64,000 nucleotides of DNA from Cryptomeria japonica (taxonomy: Eukaryota; Streptophyta; Pinopsida; Cupressales; Cupressaceae), in assembly GCF_030272615.1 (NCBI RefSeq), contig NC_081410.1:223563415-223627414 (forward strand), in the 5' to 3' direction. Below, piece by piece: positions 9,850-21,876 of this stretch; position 1 is the stretch's first letter, and each line of letters opens with the position of its first letter. The notes under the pieces were generated by a model. That model did not search any database. It saw nothing but the letters and a program-made list of their open reading frames with translations, and was not told where the DNA came from. A program made the position numbers and the translations under genes.

Positions 9850-12800
9850 ATGGCTTCTTCTTCTTCTCCCAAGTTTATTCCGAACCCTGCCATTGTAGGA
9901 AATGTGAAACGCCCTAGGCCTGTGTTTAAGATAATTCTCAAAATTGATAAGCAAGATGACTCTATAGGGGCATTTTCAAAAATTCCTAGAGGTGTAGCAT
10001 TTGCAAAAGACCTTAGGATTTATATACATTGCAATATAGAAGAACTAGGTTTTGAAGAATTGATGAAAATGTTTACTAAGGTAATTTGTGATGAACATGG
10101 TGCTGTTAAACCCAAACATAAAATTGTGGAAACTCTAGGTTTTGTGGAGATACTGAATATTCCCCAATTTCTTGAGGAAGTAGTAAGAGTTGTATTGAGT
10201 AGAGCACATGGAGAATTCTTATGGTTGGATTCTGTCTCCAAAATAACCCGCCAAGCAATTAGTGTAGTTATTGGTTTACCGTCAACTAATAGCAGACCTG
10301 ATAAAACAAAGAAGTTTCCCAACAACAAAGTGATGAGCCTAACCAGAACAACATACATCTGACAACAGATCATTGAGAGTATATGATATTAAGGACATCA
10401 ATGTGAGATTTGTAAGTATGGTGCTATGATACAAGACCACACATGCTAATAGGATAAATTTAGTTTCTAGTCTTTGTATACACAGTTCTTTTGAGATGGT
10501 AAACAACAATGCAATGATAGATATGTGTGAATGGCTAAAAGATGAACTTATTGACAATTTGAAAAATATTAAAGGAGATAAGAAAGGGACATTCCATTTT
10601 AGAAATCTTTTGGTATGCTTGATGTTGTATTTCACTAAAGAGATCCCTAGTACAAGACCTAAAGACTTTGGATATGATATGCCGGTAGGCAAACATCTAC
10701 AGGAAGCTTTTACCGGCATGGGAAATGCTAGGGACAACAACATAATAAATTATTTCAAAACTTTCCAAGCTAAGATGAGAACTAGAGAAAGGCTACCACA
10801 GAGTGTAGTAGACAAATATGACAAAGAGATGAGACATGGATGGAAGCATACTCCCTAGGACTATTTGGGTCACCGAAATGGGATATGAAGTAGATCTTAC
10901 CATTTTGGAGACTTATGCCAAAGCTTTACTAGATGCACCAAGAGAACCATTAGAAAAGGTCTTTGGTAGTGTTGAGACTATTGAGAGTGATGTAAATCTA
11001 TTGAAGCAAAGAAAGAAAAGAGAAAAATAAATTAGAGATGCTTCTAAGAAAGCTAAGGAAATCAAGGAAAATGTCATTAACATTAGTGGCATATCGGCTA
11101 GTGAGCTTGAAGGACTTCAACTGGAGGCACATATTTCACCGGTTGACACATCTTCTAGAATTGACAGTGAGAAGGCAACAAAGTTTAAAAGAGTTGAAAG
11201 GAGGAAGAGAAAACCTTCACCGGTACCCTCTCCTTCACATAAGAGAACAAGGAATTTGAGAAAGAAACAACAGGTAGTAAGGGGACTGCCCAAGAAACTC
11301 ACACCAAAGAAGAAACAACAACTCGTTACCCCTTCTTTCAATGATTTATTGAATGAGATAACTGATGATGGAAATTTGGCTAATGTACACAAATTGTATA
11401 ATGCATTTAATGATTCTAACAGGGAAAGCATTGAGAATAGTATTATCTTACTTTGGACATGTATAAGAAGGTTTTAATTTAAGTTGTGGATGACTTACCA
11501 AATGAACTCTATAGAAGATTGGAAGCAAAAAGGATAGCAATGATGGAATTAGACAAGAAGCTGAAAATTGAAAAACTTCTAGCTGTACATCCTGTTAATT
11601 CAAAAGAAGAAATTGATGAACTGATTTCTGAGGCTAATAGATCCATTTTTGCTAGTGGGCACTGACAAGTAAGCTTAATGGTAGGAAGAGTAAAAGAGAT
11701 TGCAGATGAGACTGCAGATAATTGGGATATATTTTTTGTGGAGAAGGAAAAACAAGAGGAAATGAACCGACCAAAAAGAAACATTCAAAGTGTATAAAAA
11801 GGACAAGGACAAGGGCAAAGGAAAAATTGGTGGTGTTCCAAATATCAAGATTACTAACAATCTACCGCCACCTTTGGATACTGTACCGGTACACACAGAT
11901 GATCCACCGATTAATGACACTAAAGGTATTACACATGATGACACAAATCCTGAATCTGAGATGCTCTTTACCATGAATGTGGATACTCAAGAAGTAAATA
12001 TTGTTGTGGATAAGGATAATTCAGAGGTTAAGGAAGACAATGTTGACAGTGGTAACATGGCAGAGAAACTGGTAGAAATTGTAGAAGTTGAGATCCCAAC
12101 CCAAATAGAGAAACTGTCAGAAACTGGAAAACCTACTGAAGGTAAAGATGGAGATAGAGATACCAATAGTTGAACAATCTAAAGTAGAGTTACATAGTGG
12201 AATAGAAAAACCGGCAGTCACTGAGACATTAAAACAGTCCGAGAAACCTTTGCAGGTTGAGATGCAAACCCAAACTGGTCCACCAGAGCCAAATACAAGT
12301 AAATTGGTTACAACTGATGGAAGCACAAAGGTAAGAAAGATAATTGGTCAGACATCTGACACATCTACAAGTGAATTCAGACCTACCAATGTTACTGAGG
12401 TACTTTTTGATTCAATAAAAAAGATAACCGATTGCAATGCATTGGCCTACAAGGAAATTGATAACACTGTACCTATTCTTAAATTGATTGCACCAAATTG
12501 TAACATAGATCATATTAAGGATTCTTTAGGTAAATTGGACACATTGTCCAAATTTATTGCTGACAATGTAATAACCATTGATAAAGTGAATGAGGACACA
12601 ATAAAGGAGAGAGTTAAAAAAGAGAAGGACAAATTATTTGAAGACACCATAAAGAAGTGCACAAAACACCTAAATATATTATTACTAACACTTAACTCTA
12701 CAATTTTGGAGTACAAAGAGCTTTATAGGGAAACATGCAAACCTCACCTTCTAACAGAGGGCATAGATAAGGAGTTCAGTAGAACATAGAAAGAAATCGA

Positions 12801-13156
12801 TGACATAGCTGATAACATAATTGGTTCATCCAGACACGTCCGTTTTTTAGCAGGAAATGATAGTTTTTTAGGAGAAATTAGAGAAACTTTAGAAAGAAAA
12901 AGCAAGGATAAGGTCAAATGCCCAGGGACTTAAAAATAAATTTGGTCCCAAGTTGGACAATCTTATCTCTCAGAGAATTGAAATATCTAAGGTATTACTT
13001 TAGGGAGAATGATCACCAGAAGAACACATGCACTATCTCACTGACACGATCCAATAGACTGAGGAAACCTTGAATGATAGCAAAAGGTTTATGCAGAGTC
13101 TAAATCTAGTTTTGGCAGATATTATTTATATTGTAACCAACCGTTACAGACTTTGA
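9850..13156 (+). pseudogene. ORF2 of A: long protein of unknown function
   Basis: Starts MASSSSPKFIPNP at 9850. It can be followed by homology to B through frames 9850-10362, 10370-10858, 10836-11477, about 11450-11790, 11790-12173 and 12148-12789, then degenerate code to about 13156. Frameshifts and stops are scattered, and near 10835 A lacks a stretch present in B. Layout: N-terminal conserved domain of about 350 residues (GFEELMKMFTKVICD, KIVETLGFVEIL, RAHGEFLWLDSVSKIT); basic linker (KRKPSPVPSPSHKR); helical part (EKLLAVHPVNSKEEIDELI); acidic Pro/Thr-rich linker (ITNNLPPPLD, MQTQTGPPEP); C-terminal helical domain (TEFRPTNVTEVL-like, ITDCNALAYKEID). I recognise no enzyme motif; function unknown. 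Confidence 0.7.
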
Positions 13157-13335
13157 GGTGAAAATTTTACACTCGTTTGACTACTTTTGACAACCTTTTT
13201 CATTGATGTCAAAGGGGGAGTAGTGGAGAGAAAAATGCTTATTCAGGGAAGATCATTTGCTTAGGGGGAGCACATCATTTTGGAAACTTTTTGGACTTTA
13301 GTTTTTGGAATAGTTTTGTAATTTTTCTCATGAGT

Positions 13336-13415
13336 GTTGCCATCAATTCCAAAGGGGGAGATTGTAGGAATTCTACACTCTTATGAGAATAGTTGATGTT
13401 GTCATTGACGGCAAC
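13336..13415 (+). other. Inverted repeat enclosing PPT and U3 start of A
   Basis: GTTGCCATCAAT (13336-13347) faces ATTGACGGCAAC (13404-13415), 11 of 12 paired. In the 5' LTR the right arm is ATTGATGGCAAC, a perfect match. The PPT and LTR start lie in the loop. B and G have the same device. Confidence 0.6.
13351..13362 (+). promoter_or_regulatory. Polypurine tract of A
   Basis: AAAGGGGGAGAT directly before the 3' LTR, the plus-strand primer site. Two further G5 tracts lie upstream (near 13210 and 13263). Confidence 0.8.
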
Positions 13416-13946
13416 CAACTGAGAATCACCTGGAAACTCACCGGCAGTCACTGACACTGGCAATAGACTTCTACATACACCGGCAGTGGCAACAATGCAT
13501 ACCGACACTCAAGCCAACATGGAATAAAATTTTATTTATTGTTTTATAATGTAATTATCTCTTGTAAAAGCCGACATGGCATATTTTAAAAGACTCATAT
13601 ATGTATCAGATCTTATAGATCATTTTGATGCATGAGATAAAAAGGATAGATGATATTTTGTATAAGGTGATATAGTTGACAGTAAAGGTTTTGGTTATAG
13701 ACTGAGCTTAAACCGATACTGAACCTAGCATAGCTGATGCTGATCTGAAGTAGTACATTGTATTGGATTTTGATAATCCATTTTGTAAGTTAGTGAGACT
13801 TCTATTTTGTAATTGAGCAGTGAGCTCTAGCCTGCTAGCCTTCCTACATGTGTAGGCCACTCATTCTAAGTAATATTTATTCATTGGCCAGTGAGTGAAT
13901 ATTATGGGTCACAAATCCCACTGAGGTTTTTCCCACACCAAGTTTC
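13363..13946 (+). repeat. 3' LTR of A, first part
   Basis: Starts TGTAGGAATTCTAC after the PPT; matches 7573 onward. Cut at 13946 by chromovirus M, whose TSD GTTTC is at 13942-13946. Confidence 0.85.
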
Positions 13947-15531
13947 TGGTGTAGGAGCACCCTTCAAAGGGCTCCCACCATATTCTTTTGTTGTGTTCTT
14001 GCTTCTTTAAGAAGCCATTGTAAATAAAATAAGAGCCATGTGCTCATTGGTCCTAGTTTAGGTCCTAGTTTGGGTCCTAGGCTCATGAGTCTAGGTTGAG
14101 TCTTCTCATGGTATAGAGGGTATGTATTCCTTTGATGTGTTTAGGGTCCTTCTTAGCATGGTGGTGTCCTTAGGATAGCCCAATGTGGGCCTAGGAGTCA
14201 AGAAAAGCAACATTGAGAAAGTTGCTCAAAAGTTGCAAAAGTTGCATGACAACTTTTCAAAGTTGTAAAGCAACTTTTCCACCTAGAAGGTCAAGATCTT
14301 TAGTTTAGCATGGACAACCCTAATATGGGCACATAGACCAAGGAAGGGGTTGTATATGTAGTTTCAAACCCTAAGATGATGGGTTGGATGTTAGTTTTGT
14401 ACGACCCAAGAAGAGTGACTTGACAGTGACTATAATTTTGATTGCCAGTCAGGACAAATGGAGTAAGGAAACATTATTAATGGATTGATCTTTGAGAAAA
14501 ACTATGTTGAGAGTCTTGTATGGTGTATATACTTCCATTTTGAGCATTTAGATTAGGTTTTGTTTTGCAGGTGTTGTGTGTTTTTAAATATTTTGTAAAC
14601 TACCTTCTCACTGTCTAGTTTCGGACTATTTTTGAGAAAATGGGTTGATTGTGGAATCACCATGAAACCATGGGGAATAGGAGTACAGAACCTATACATT
14701 ACTTCAAAGCAATCAAGGCCCTTGAAGATGTAGGGAAGCTAATCAAAGACCCACTCCTAGGCGAGACTAGACAGTGCCCAACTAGAAAGGGTTAAAGTTG
14801 CAGAGGTCCTGGAGAGCAAGGAAGGTCAGAGGAGGATGCACCCTTTGGAGGAGTTGTAGAGGGGTGAGTGGATCACCATTGGTGAGAAGGAGGAGCTTCC
14901 ACAAATCTAGACAAGGTGGTAAGAACATCAAACCAACACTGTGACCCTGGCAGGCCTAAAAAACCCTCTTTAAAACCCTTAAAAACCTCAAAATTCACCT
15001 AGGGCAGTGTATGGACACTTGGAGGCCCAAAACTAGAAAAATCCTTGAGCCCTTACCAAATGAATAGAAGGTATTTTGGGAAGTTTCACAAGCATATGCA
15101 TCCTCTGCAAGAGGGAGCCCTTAAAGTCTGGATAGGAGGCCTAATTGGGCACATTCCTTGTAGCCCTATTTTGTAGGAAAAGGACAAAATAGTGAAATCG
15201 GTAAGGGGTTGGAAGGTTGAAACCTCTTGGGGGCACATGAATGGATGGGAAACCATGTCTTAGACCTATCCTATCCTTGCTATGACCTAAGAAGTTGTGG
15301 AACAAGCCAAACCCTTATTAGCCTAAGTAAGGGTTGTTTGAATCTCATGAGTAGGTGAGACCTTAGGAGGAGTAGTTCAAGTTGTTGGTGGGTGGATTGG
15401 GCAAGGTTAGGGGATTCCACAAGTAGGGGAAGTCCTAGAGACCCTAGAGTGTGGTTAGAACACCTGGTGATCCAAGGAAAGGATCTAAGAGCATAGACTA
15501 GGCTAGTCTATCCCATATCCTAGTCCCATCA
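13947..15531 (+). repeat. 5' LTR of M
   Basis: 1,585 bases, TGGTGTAGGAGC...GTCCCATCA. It has an AAAAGTTGC direct repeat (14228, 14237) that can pair with GCAACTTTT (14270-14278). Near 14060-14085 it has one more 'ggtcctagttt' unit than the 3' LTR; the 3' LTR has extra 'gttgcaaaa' units instead. Confidence 0.95.
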
Positions 15532-15534
15532 GAT

Positions 15535-15546
15535 TGGTATCAGAGC
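15535..15546 (+). promoter_or_regulatory. Primer-binding site of M (iMet)
   Basis: TGGTATCAGAGC three bases after the 5' LTR. Confidence 0.9.
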
Positions 15547-15571
15547 AAGTTAAAGATTTGGTGGACCATGC

Positions 15572-16741
15572 ATGTCTCTATATTCTGGAGAATCAGTAGG
15601 GGAGAGCATAATGGTCACTAATGCAGAGTTGGCTAGGAAGGTAGAGGAGCAGAAGGAGATGAACAAACTCCTTGAAGAAGCTATGAGTGAGATAAGGGAC
15701 AAGCTGCAAGAAGTGGTGGATCAGAGGACACATGGACCTTGGGGTGAGGACACCAAGGATAGGGGCAAGAAAAATATTGATATAGATGACATTATACCTG
15801 AACTAGACCCCTTGATCAATGAAGAACCCTTTGTAAAGGCCATTAAGGCTTTGAATACCAAATCTTTTGAAGGATTGCCACATTTTAGTGGAAGGATGGA
15901 CATTGACACTATCATGGAATGGATTAAGGGTGTGGAGAACCACTTTGAGTGTGAAGGAGTGACAGAGGCTCAAAAGGTTAAGGTTGCCAAATCAAGACTA
16001 AGGGGAGCAGCCTTGACATGGTGGAAGTATCTCCAAGAAGAGAGAGTTAGCATGGGGAAGTTACCTATTGCCAATTCGAAGGCCATGGTGAGTAAGATCA
16101 AGGAGAACTACTTACCAGAGGATTATGAAGTACACCTTCATAAGAAGAGATAGGGATTGAAGCAAAAAGACCTTGATGTGACCTCATACACTGAAGAGTT
16201 TCAAAAGCTTTACCTTAGATCCAAAGTCCAAGAAGAGGAATCTATCAAGGTGGCTAGGTATCTAAGCTGCCTAAAGTGGAACATTCAAGAGAAAATAAGC
16301 CTATGGACTCCCACCACTGTCCAAAAATGTCATCAGCTTGCTACCAAGGTGGAAGAGAGGAAAAAATGGAAAGGAGACTCTAATACTAGGGGTCGAGGCA
16401 GAGGTAGAGATCAAATGAATCACCGAGGTGGTTACCAAAGCAAGGCAGATGAGTAAAGGAACCAAGGAGAATCCAAGTTGAGTGAACATAGCAGTGAAGC
16501 CAATCTTAGAGGAGGCCATTCTAGAGGAAGAGGTGCACAAGGGGGTCCAAGTAGGGGTAGAGGTACCAACAGGGGTAACTCCTACTTTGCAACTATGAAA
16601 TATTACAATTGTGGTCAATTGGGACACCCGGCCTATAGATGCCATGACAAGCCCACCTCATCAAATAGTGGAAAGAGGGTTGCTTATGCTCATGAAGACA
16701 CATCAAGCAGCAAGACACCTGAGCTAGACCATATTGAATAA
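15572..16741 (+). pseudogene. Gag of chromovirus M
   Basis: ATG 15572 chosen as the first ATG in the polyprotein frame (MSLYSGESVG). Capsid core: LPHFSGRMDIDTIMEWIKGV, ALTWWKYLQEE, LDVTSYTEEFQKLYLRS. An Arg/Gly-rich stretch (RGRGRDQ, GGHSRGRGAQGG) precedes one zinc knuckle, YYNCGQLGHPAYRC, whose first Cys is Tyr. In-frame stops at 16151 (TAG), 16454 (TAA) and 16739 (TAA) separate it into parts; all share one frame with pol. Confidence 0.9.
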
Positions 16742-17345
16742 GAGATTGGAGAAAATCTGATGTTTAATAGGGTCTTGATAAGATAGCTAGTTAAGAATGA
16801 ACCTAAGCATAGGATAGCATTGTTTAGGGTGAGATGCAAGATCCTTGGTAGAGTTTGCAAGGTGATAGTTGATTCAGGGTCAACTGATAACATAATATCA
16901 GAGGAGGTAGCCAAGAAGTTGAAACTCACAAGGATACCCCACACTAACCCTTACAAGGTGACATGGTTGAATCAAGAGCAGAGTGTGCTTGTCAATGAAC
17001 AGACTTGGGTAGAGTTCTCTATTGGAGGATACAAGGATAAGATCCTTTGTGATGTGTTACCCATGGATTCCTATCACCTATTGCTAGGTAGACCCTGGCA
17101 ATTTGATAGGAAGGTGATCTATGATGGAGAGGAGAACTCCATTTCCTTCAAGAAGGATAGCAAAACCTTTAAGATTCAGTCTTTGACAGAGAATGAAGAG
17201 GGAACCTCAAGAACACCTAGTGTCTTATTGGCTACTGGTAAAGAGTTCTTACACTTGCTACATGAGGAGGAGACAGTGAGGTGTGCCATCTTTGTGAAGC
17301 CAAAGGAGGAGGAATACAAGTTGCAAGCAGAGGTACCCAAGGAGG
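16742..17345 (+). pseudogene. Protease of chromovirus M
   Basis: Same frame as gag; the open stretch begins near 16820. VIVDSGSTDNIIS holds the DSG catalytic signature intact, followed by KLKL and the flap/second half VLPMDSYHLLLGRPWQFD. It would cleave the polyprotein. The domain has no stop, but a stop separates it from gag. Confidence 0.9.
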
Positions 17346-18770
17346 TGAAGCAAATGTTTCAAGAGTATAAGGACATAGTGAGTGATGGAGCACCTGCAAC
17401 ACTCCCCCCAAGAAGGTATATAAGCCATCAAATAGACTTTGTTCTCGGTGCATCCCTACCTAATAAAGATGCATATAAGCTCACACCTAACCAAAACAAA
17501 GAGGTGGCAAGGCAAGTGCAGGAGTTGTTGGAACAAGGACTGATCAAGAAGAGCATCAGCCCATGTGCAGTCTCGGTAGTGCTAGCATCAAAGAAGGGAG
17601 GCAAGTGGAGACTTTGCACTAATTCAAGGGCAATCAATAGGATCACCATAAGGTATAGATTTCCCATTCCTAGAATAGAGGATCTGATGGACTGTTTAGG
17701 AGGTACTATGTATTTTACCAAGTTGGACCTTAAAAGTGGTTATCAGTAGATTAGAATCAAGGAGGGTGATGAGTGGAAGACTGCTTTCAAGACCATACAA
17801 GGGTTGTATGAATGTCTTGTGATGCCATTTGGACTCACCAATGCCCCAAGCACCTTCATGAGGTGTTAAAAGACTTCATAGGCAGGTTTGTGGTGGTGCA
17901 CCTTCATGAGGTTGATGAATGAGGCGTTAAAAGACTTCACAGGTAGGTTTGTGGTGTACCTAGATGACATTCTCATCTATAGCAGAACCAAAGAGGAGCA
18001 CCTTGAGCATTTGAGGTTAGTCCTAGAGAGGTTGCATGAAGAGAAGTTATCAATCAACCTAGAGAAATGTGACTTCTTGAAGTAGGAGCTGGTCTACTTA
18101 GGATTTGTGGTGTCTAAGGGAACCTTGACGATGGATCCAAGCTATGTGGAGGCAATTTTGAATTGGCCTGCCCCTAGAACAAGGACTAAAGTTAGGAGTT
18201 TCCATGGTTTAGCTCAATTTTATAGGAAGTTTGTGAGGAACTTCAGTGGCATATGTGCACCATTCCTTGACACCATAAAAGGAGGCCTTAAAACTAAGTT
18301 CAAATGGACTAAACAGGCTGATAAAGCATTCCAATTATTGAAGCAAGAAGTAGCCACAAAACCCATCCTACTCTTACCTACTTTTGACAAGCTATTCACA
18401 TTGGAGTGTGATGCAAGTGGAATTGCAGTAGGGGGTGTATTGAGTCAAGAGGGAAGACCTGTGGCATTCTTCAGTGAGAAGCTTAATGAGGCCAATAAAA
18501 AGTACTCAGCCTATGACTTAGAGTTGTATGCACTAGTTCAATCTCTCAAAAAATGGAGGGATTACTTACTCCCAAAGGAATTTGTGGTGTTCACAGATAA
18601 CCAAGCTTTGAGTTACATTAACACTCAAGAGAAGCTTAGCAATAGACATTTGAAATGGATGGAATACCTCCAATCCTTCACCTTCACCATCAAGCATAAA
18701 AAGGGGCAACTCAACAAGGTGGCAGATGCTTTAAGCAGGAAGTTGTTGACAGTTCAAGAGTTACAATTGC
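17346..18770 (+). pseudogene. Reverse transcriptase and RNase H of M
   Basis: RT blocks in order: ISHQIDFVLGASLPNKDAY, LIKKSISPCAVSVVLASKKG, WRLCTNSRAINRITIRYRFP (family has CVDSRA; Asp is Asn here), [35 protein letters not shown] (YxDD present). RNase H follows: ECDASGIAVGGVLSQ, YDLELYALV, VFTDNQAL, ADALSRK, so its acidic residues are in place. Defects: TAG at 17747, stops within a local duplication near 17851-17956, TAG at 18083. Frame is kept throughout. Confidence 0.95.
17851..17956 (+). repeat. Local tandem duplication inside M RT
   Basis: caccttcatgagg...aggtttgtggtg occurs at 17851-17895 and again from 17899. The first copy lacks 12 bases and carries two stops. The offset is 48 bases, so the frame of the second copy leading to YLDD is preserved. 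Confidence 0.8.
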
Positions 18771-20247
18771 AGAGCATAGGAATAGAAGGTTTCAAGGACA
18801 TGTATGAAGCAGATGAAGACTTCTCATCAGCCTACAAGGTTTGCAAGGAGTTTGAGAACCATTTCCATGGTGAGTATATAGATTACACTCTCCAAAATGG
18901 TCTCTTGTTCAAAGGTAATCAGCTATGTGTGCCTAGAGGATCCATGAGAGAAAATCTCATCCAAGAAAAACACAATGGTAGTCTAAGTGGACACTTTGGA
19001 GTCAACAAAACTTTGGATCTAGTACAAAGGTACTACTATTGGCCCAAGTTACCAAGAGATGTGAAAAGGCATGTGGAGCAATGTGTTGTGTGTCAAAGAG
19101 CAAAAGGAGGATCAAGTAATGCAGCTCTCTATCAACCATTACCAGTCCCAAATAGGCCTTGTGAATGTGTAAGCATGGACTTTGTAGTAGGACTCCCTAA
19201 GACAAAGATAGGTGTGGATAGCATCTATGTGGTAGTAGATAGATTTTCCAAGATGAGCCATTTCATTCCATGTAGAACTACACATGATGCTAGCTATATT
19301 GCACATCTCTTCTTTAAGGAGATTGTAAGGATTCATGGACTCCCATTAAGCATTGTTTCAGATAGGGACAACAAGTTCATGGGCCATTTTTGGCAAAACT
19401 TTATGGAGGAGACTAGGAACTAATCTCTCATTTAGCTCAGCTTACCATCCACAAACTAATGGTCAAACTAAAGTCATTAATAGGGTGTTAGGCAACTTGT
19501 TGAGGTGTCTAACCAAGGAGTATGGGCAGACATGGGATCTAATCATTCCTCAAGAAAAGTATGCCTATAATGACAGTGTGAATAGGACCACTAGAAGGAG
19601 TCCTTTTGAGGTTGTCTATGGTAGACACCCAAGGGGAGTGTGTGAACTTAGGGAACTTGGTTCCATGGAGTGGTCAAGCAGAGGATTTCACTCAAACCAT
19701 CAAGGAAATCCAAGAGTGGGTCAAAAAATCCATCCTAGAATCTACTCAAAAACTGAAGGCCAAAGTGGATGAAAGAAGGAGAGAGGTTTAGTTCAAAGTG
19801 GGTGACTATGTGATGGTCCATTTGAGCAAAGCTAGAATGCAAAGTGGCAAGCCTACTAAACTAGAAATGAAGAGGGTAGGACCTTGTAGAATTCTATCAA
19901 AATATGGTGAGAACGCCTACAAGGTTGATCTTCCTTCAGACTTAGAGATTTCACTAGTCTTCAATGTTGCTAATCTGATAATGTACAAGGGTGAGATAGC
20001 AGGGCAGACTGAGAATCAAGCCAAGGTATTGCAAGACTTAGATGTGAATGCCTTACCTCAAGTGAAGCAGCCCATAATAGAGGAGATCTTGGAGTCAAGG
20101 GTGAAGAAGTCTTCTAGACACCAGGTTTACATGGAGCACTTGGTGAAGTGGGCAGGTCAACCTATGTCTGAAGCTACTTGGGTTGAAGAGAGCAAGTTCA
20201 AGAAGCTTGGCATTGATCCGGCTCTTCTCACTCCCCTAGTTCCTTAG
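18771..20247 (+). pseudogene. Integrase and chromodomain of M
   Basis: Zinc-binding HHCC module (GHFGVNKTLDLVQRYYYWP, CVVCQRAK), catalytic core with SMDFVVGLP (D) and SDRDNKF (D). The third acidic position is Lys: HPQTNGQTKVINR against the family's GQTE. A frameshift lies near 19420 and others before 19798. The C-terminus (IIEEILESRVKKS, HLVKWAGQPMSEATW) is a chromodomain, which in chromoviruses directs integration to marked chromatin. Ends at TAG 20245-20247. Confidence 0.9.
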
Positions 20248-20255
20248 TTTCTTGT

Positions 20256-20267
20256 AGAGGGGGAGTA
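20256..20267 (+). promoter_or_regulatory. Polypurine tract of M
   Basis: TAGAGGGGGAGTA just before the 3' LTR start TGGTGTAGG at 20268. Confidence 0.8.
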
Positions 20268-21871
20268 TGGTGTAGGAGCACCATTCAAAGGGCTCCCACC
20301 ATTTGCTTTTGTTGTGTTCTTGCTTCTTTAAGAAGCCATTGTAAATAAAATAAGAGCCATGTGCTCATTGGTCCTAGTTTGGGTCCTAGGCTCATGAGTC
20401 TAGGTTGAGTCTTCTTGTGGTATAGAGGGTATGTGTGCCTTTGATGTGTTTAGGGTCCTTCTTATCATGGTGATGTCCTTATGATGGCCCAATGTGGGCC
20501 TAGGAGTCAAGAAAAGCAACATTGAGAAAGTTGCTCAAAAGTTGCAAAAGTTGCAAAAGTTGCAAAAGTTGTATGACAACTTTTCAAAGTTGTCAAGCAA
20601 CTTTTCCACCTAGAAGGTCAAGATCTTTATTTTAGTTTGGAAAACCCTAATATGGGAACACAAACCAAGGAAGGGGTAGTATATGTAGTTGAAAACCCTA
20701 AGATGATGGGTTGGATGTTAGTTTTGTATGGCCCAAGAAGAGTGACTTGACGGTGACTGTAATTTTGATTGCCAGTCGGCACAAATGGAGTAAGGAAAGA
20801 TTATTAATGGATTTATCTTTGAGAAAAAATATATTGAGAGTCTTGTATGGTGTATATAATTCCATTTTGAGCATTTAGATTAGGTTTTGTTTTGCAAGTG
20901 TTGTGTGTTTTTAAATATTTTGTAAACTACCTTCTCACTGTCCTGTTTTGGACTGTTTTTGAGAAAATGGGGTGATAACTCCTTTCCCCATTGTGGAATA
21001 CCATGAAACCATGGGGAATAGGATTATAGAACCTATACATTACTTCAAAGCAAGAAAGGCCCTTGAAGGTGTAGGGAAGCCAATGAAAGACCCACTCCTA
21101 GGCAACACTAGACAATGCCCGGCTAGGAAGGGTTAAAGTTGCAGAGGTCCTAGAGAGCAAGGAAGGTCAGAGGAGGATGAACCCTTTGGAGGAGTTGTAG
21201 AGGGATGAGTGGATCACCATTTTTGAGAAGGAGGAGCTTCCAAAAATCCCTACAAGGTGGTAAGAACATCAAACCAACACTGTGACCCTGGTAGACCTAA
21301 AAACCCTCTTTAAAACCCTTAAAAACCTCAAAATTCACCTAGGGCAGTGTACGAACACTTGGAGGCCCAAGACTAAAAAAATCCTTGAGCCCTTTCCAAA
21401 TGAATAGCAGGTATTTTGGGAAGTTTCACAAGAATATGCATCCTTTGCAAGAGGAAGCCCTAAAAGTCTGGATAGGAGGCCTAATTGGGCACATTCCTTC
21501 TAGCCCTATTTTGTAGGAAATGGACAAAATAGTGAAATCGGTAAGGGGTTGGAAGGTTGAAACCTCTTGGGGGAACATGAATGGATGGGAAAACATGTCT
21601 TAGACCTATCTTATCCTTGCTAGGACCTAAGAAGGTGTGGAACAAGCCAAACCCTTATTAGCCTAAGTAAGGGTTGTTTGAATCTCATGAGTAGGTGAGA
21701 CCTTAGGAGAAGTAATTCAAGTTGTTGGTGGGTGGATTGGGCAAGGTCAGGGGATTCCACAAGCAAGGGAAGTCCTAGAGACCCTAGGGTGTGGTTAGAA
21801 CACCTAGTGATCCAAGGAAAGGATCTAAGAGCATAGACTAGGCTAGTCTATCCCATATCACAGTCCCATCA
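20268..21871 (+). repeat. 3' LTR of M
   Basis: 1,604 bases, ending CCCATCA, followed by TSD GTTTC (21872-21876). Differs from the 5' LTR by scattered substitutions and by repeat number in the gttgcaaaa tract (20531-20570). Confidence 0.95.
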
Positions 21872-21876
21872 GTTTC

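Larger units (their letters stand above)
13947..21871 (+). mobile_element. Element M: chromovirus (Ty3/Gypsy)
   Basis: Complete 7.9 kb Gypsy element: LTRs 13947-15531 and 20268-21871, iMet PBS, one gag-pol frame, PPT, and a chromodomain at the pol C-terminus. TSD GTTTC at 13942-13946 and 21872-21876. LTR divergence is visible and coding stops are few, so it is younger than its host A. Clade within the chromoviruses not assigned. Confidence 0.95.

Noticed and set aside
10020-10743. Minus-strand ORFs over A ORF2 (117 and 134 residues) and similar ones over B (50965-51564)
   Set aside because: Shadows of the sense frame; present at the same place because ORF2 is homologous, with no recognisable product.
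14216-14280. Short regular repeats as a CRISPR-like array
   Set aside because: Units are 9 bases without spacers of constant length, within a plant LTR.
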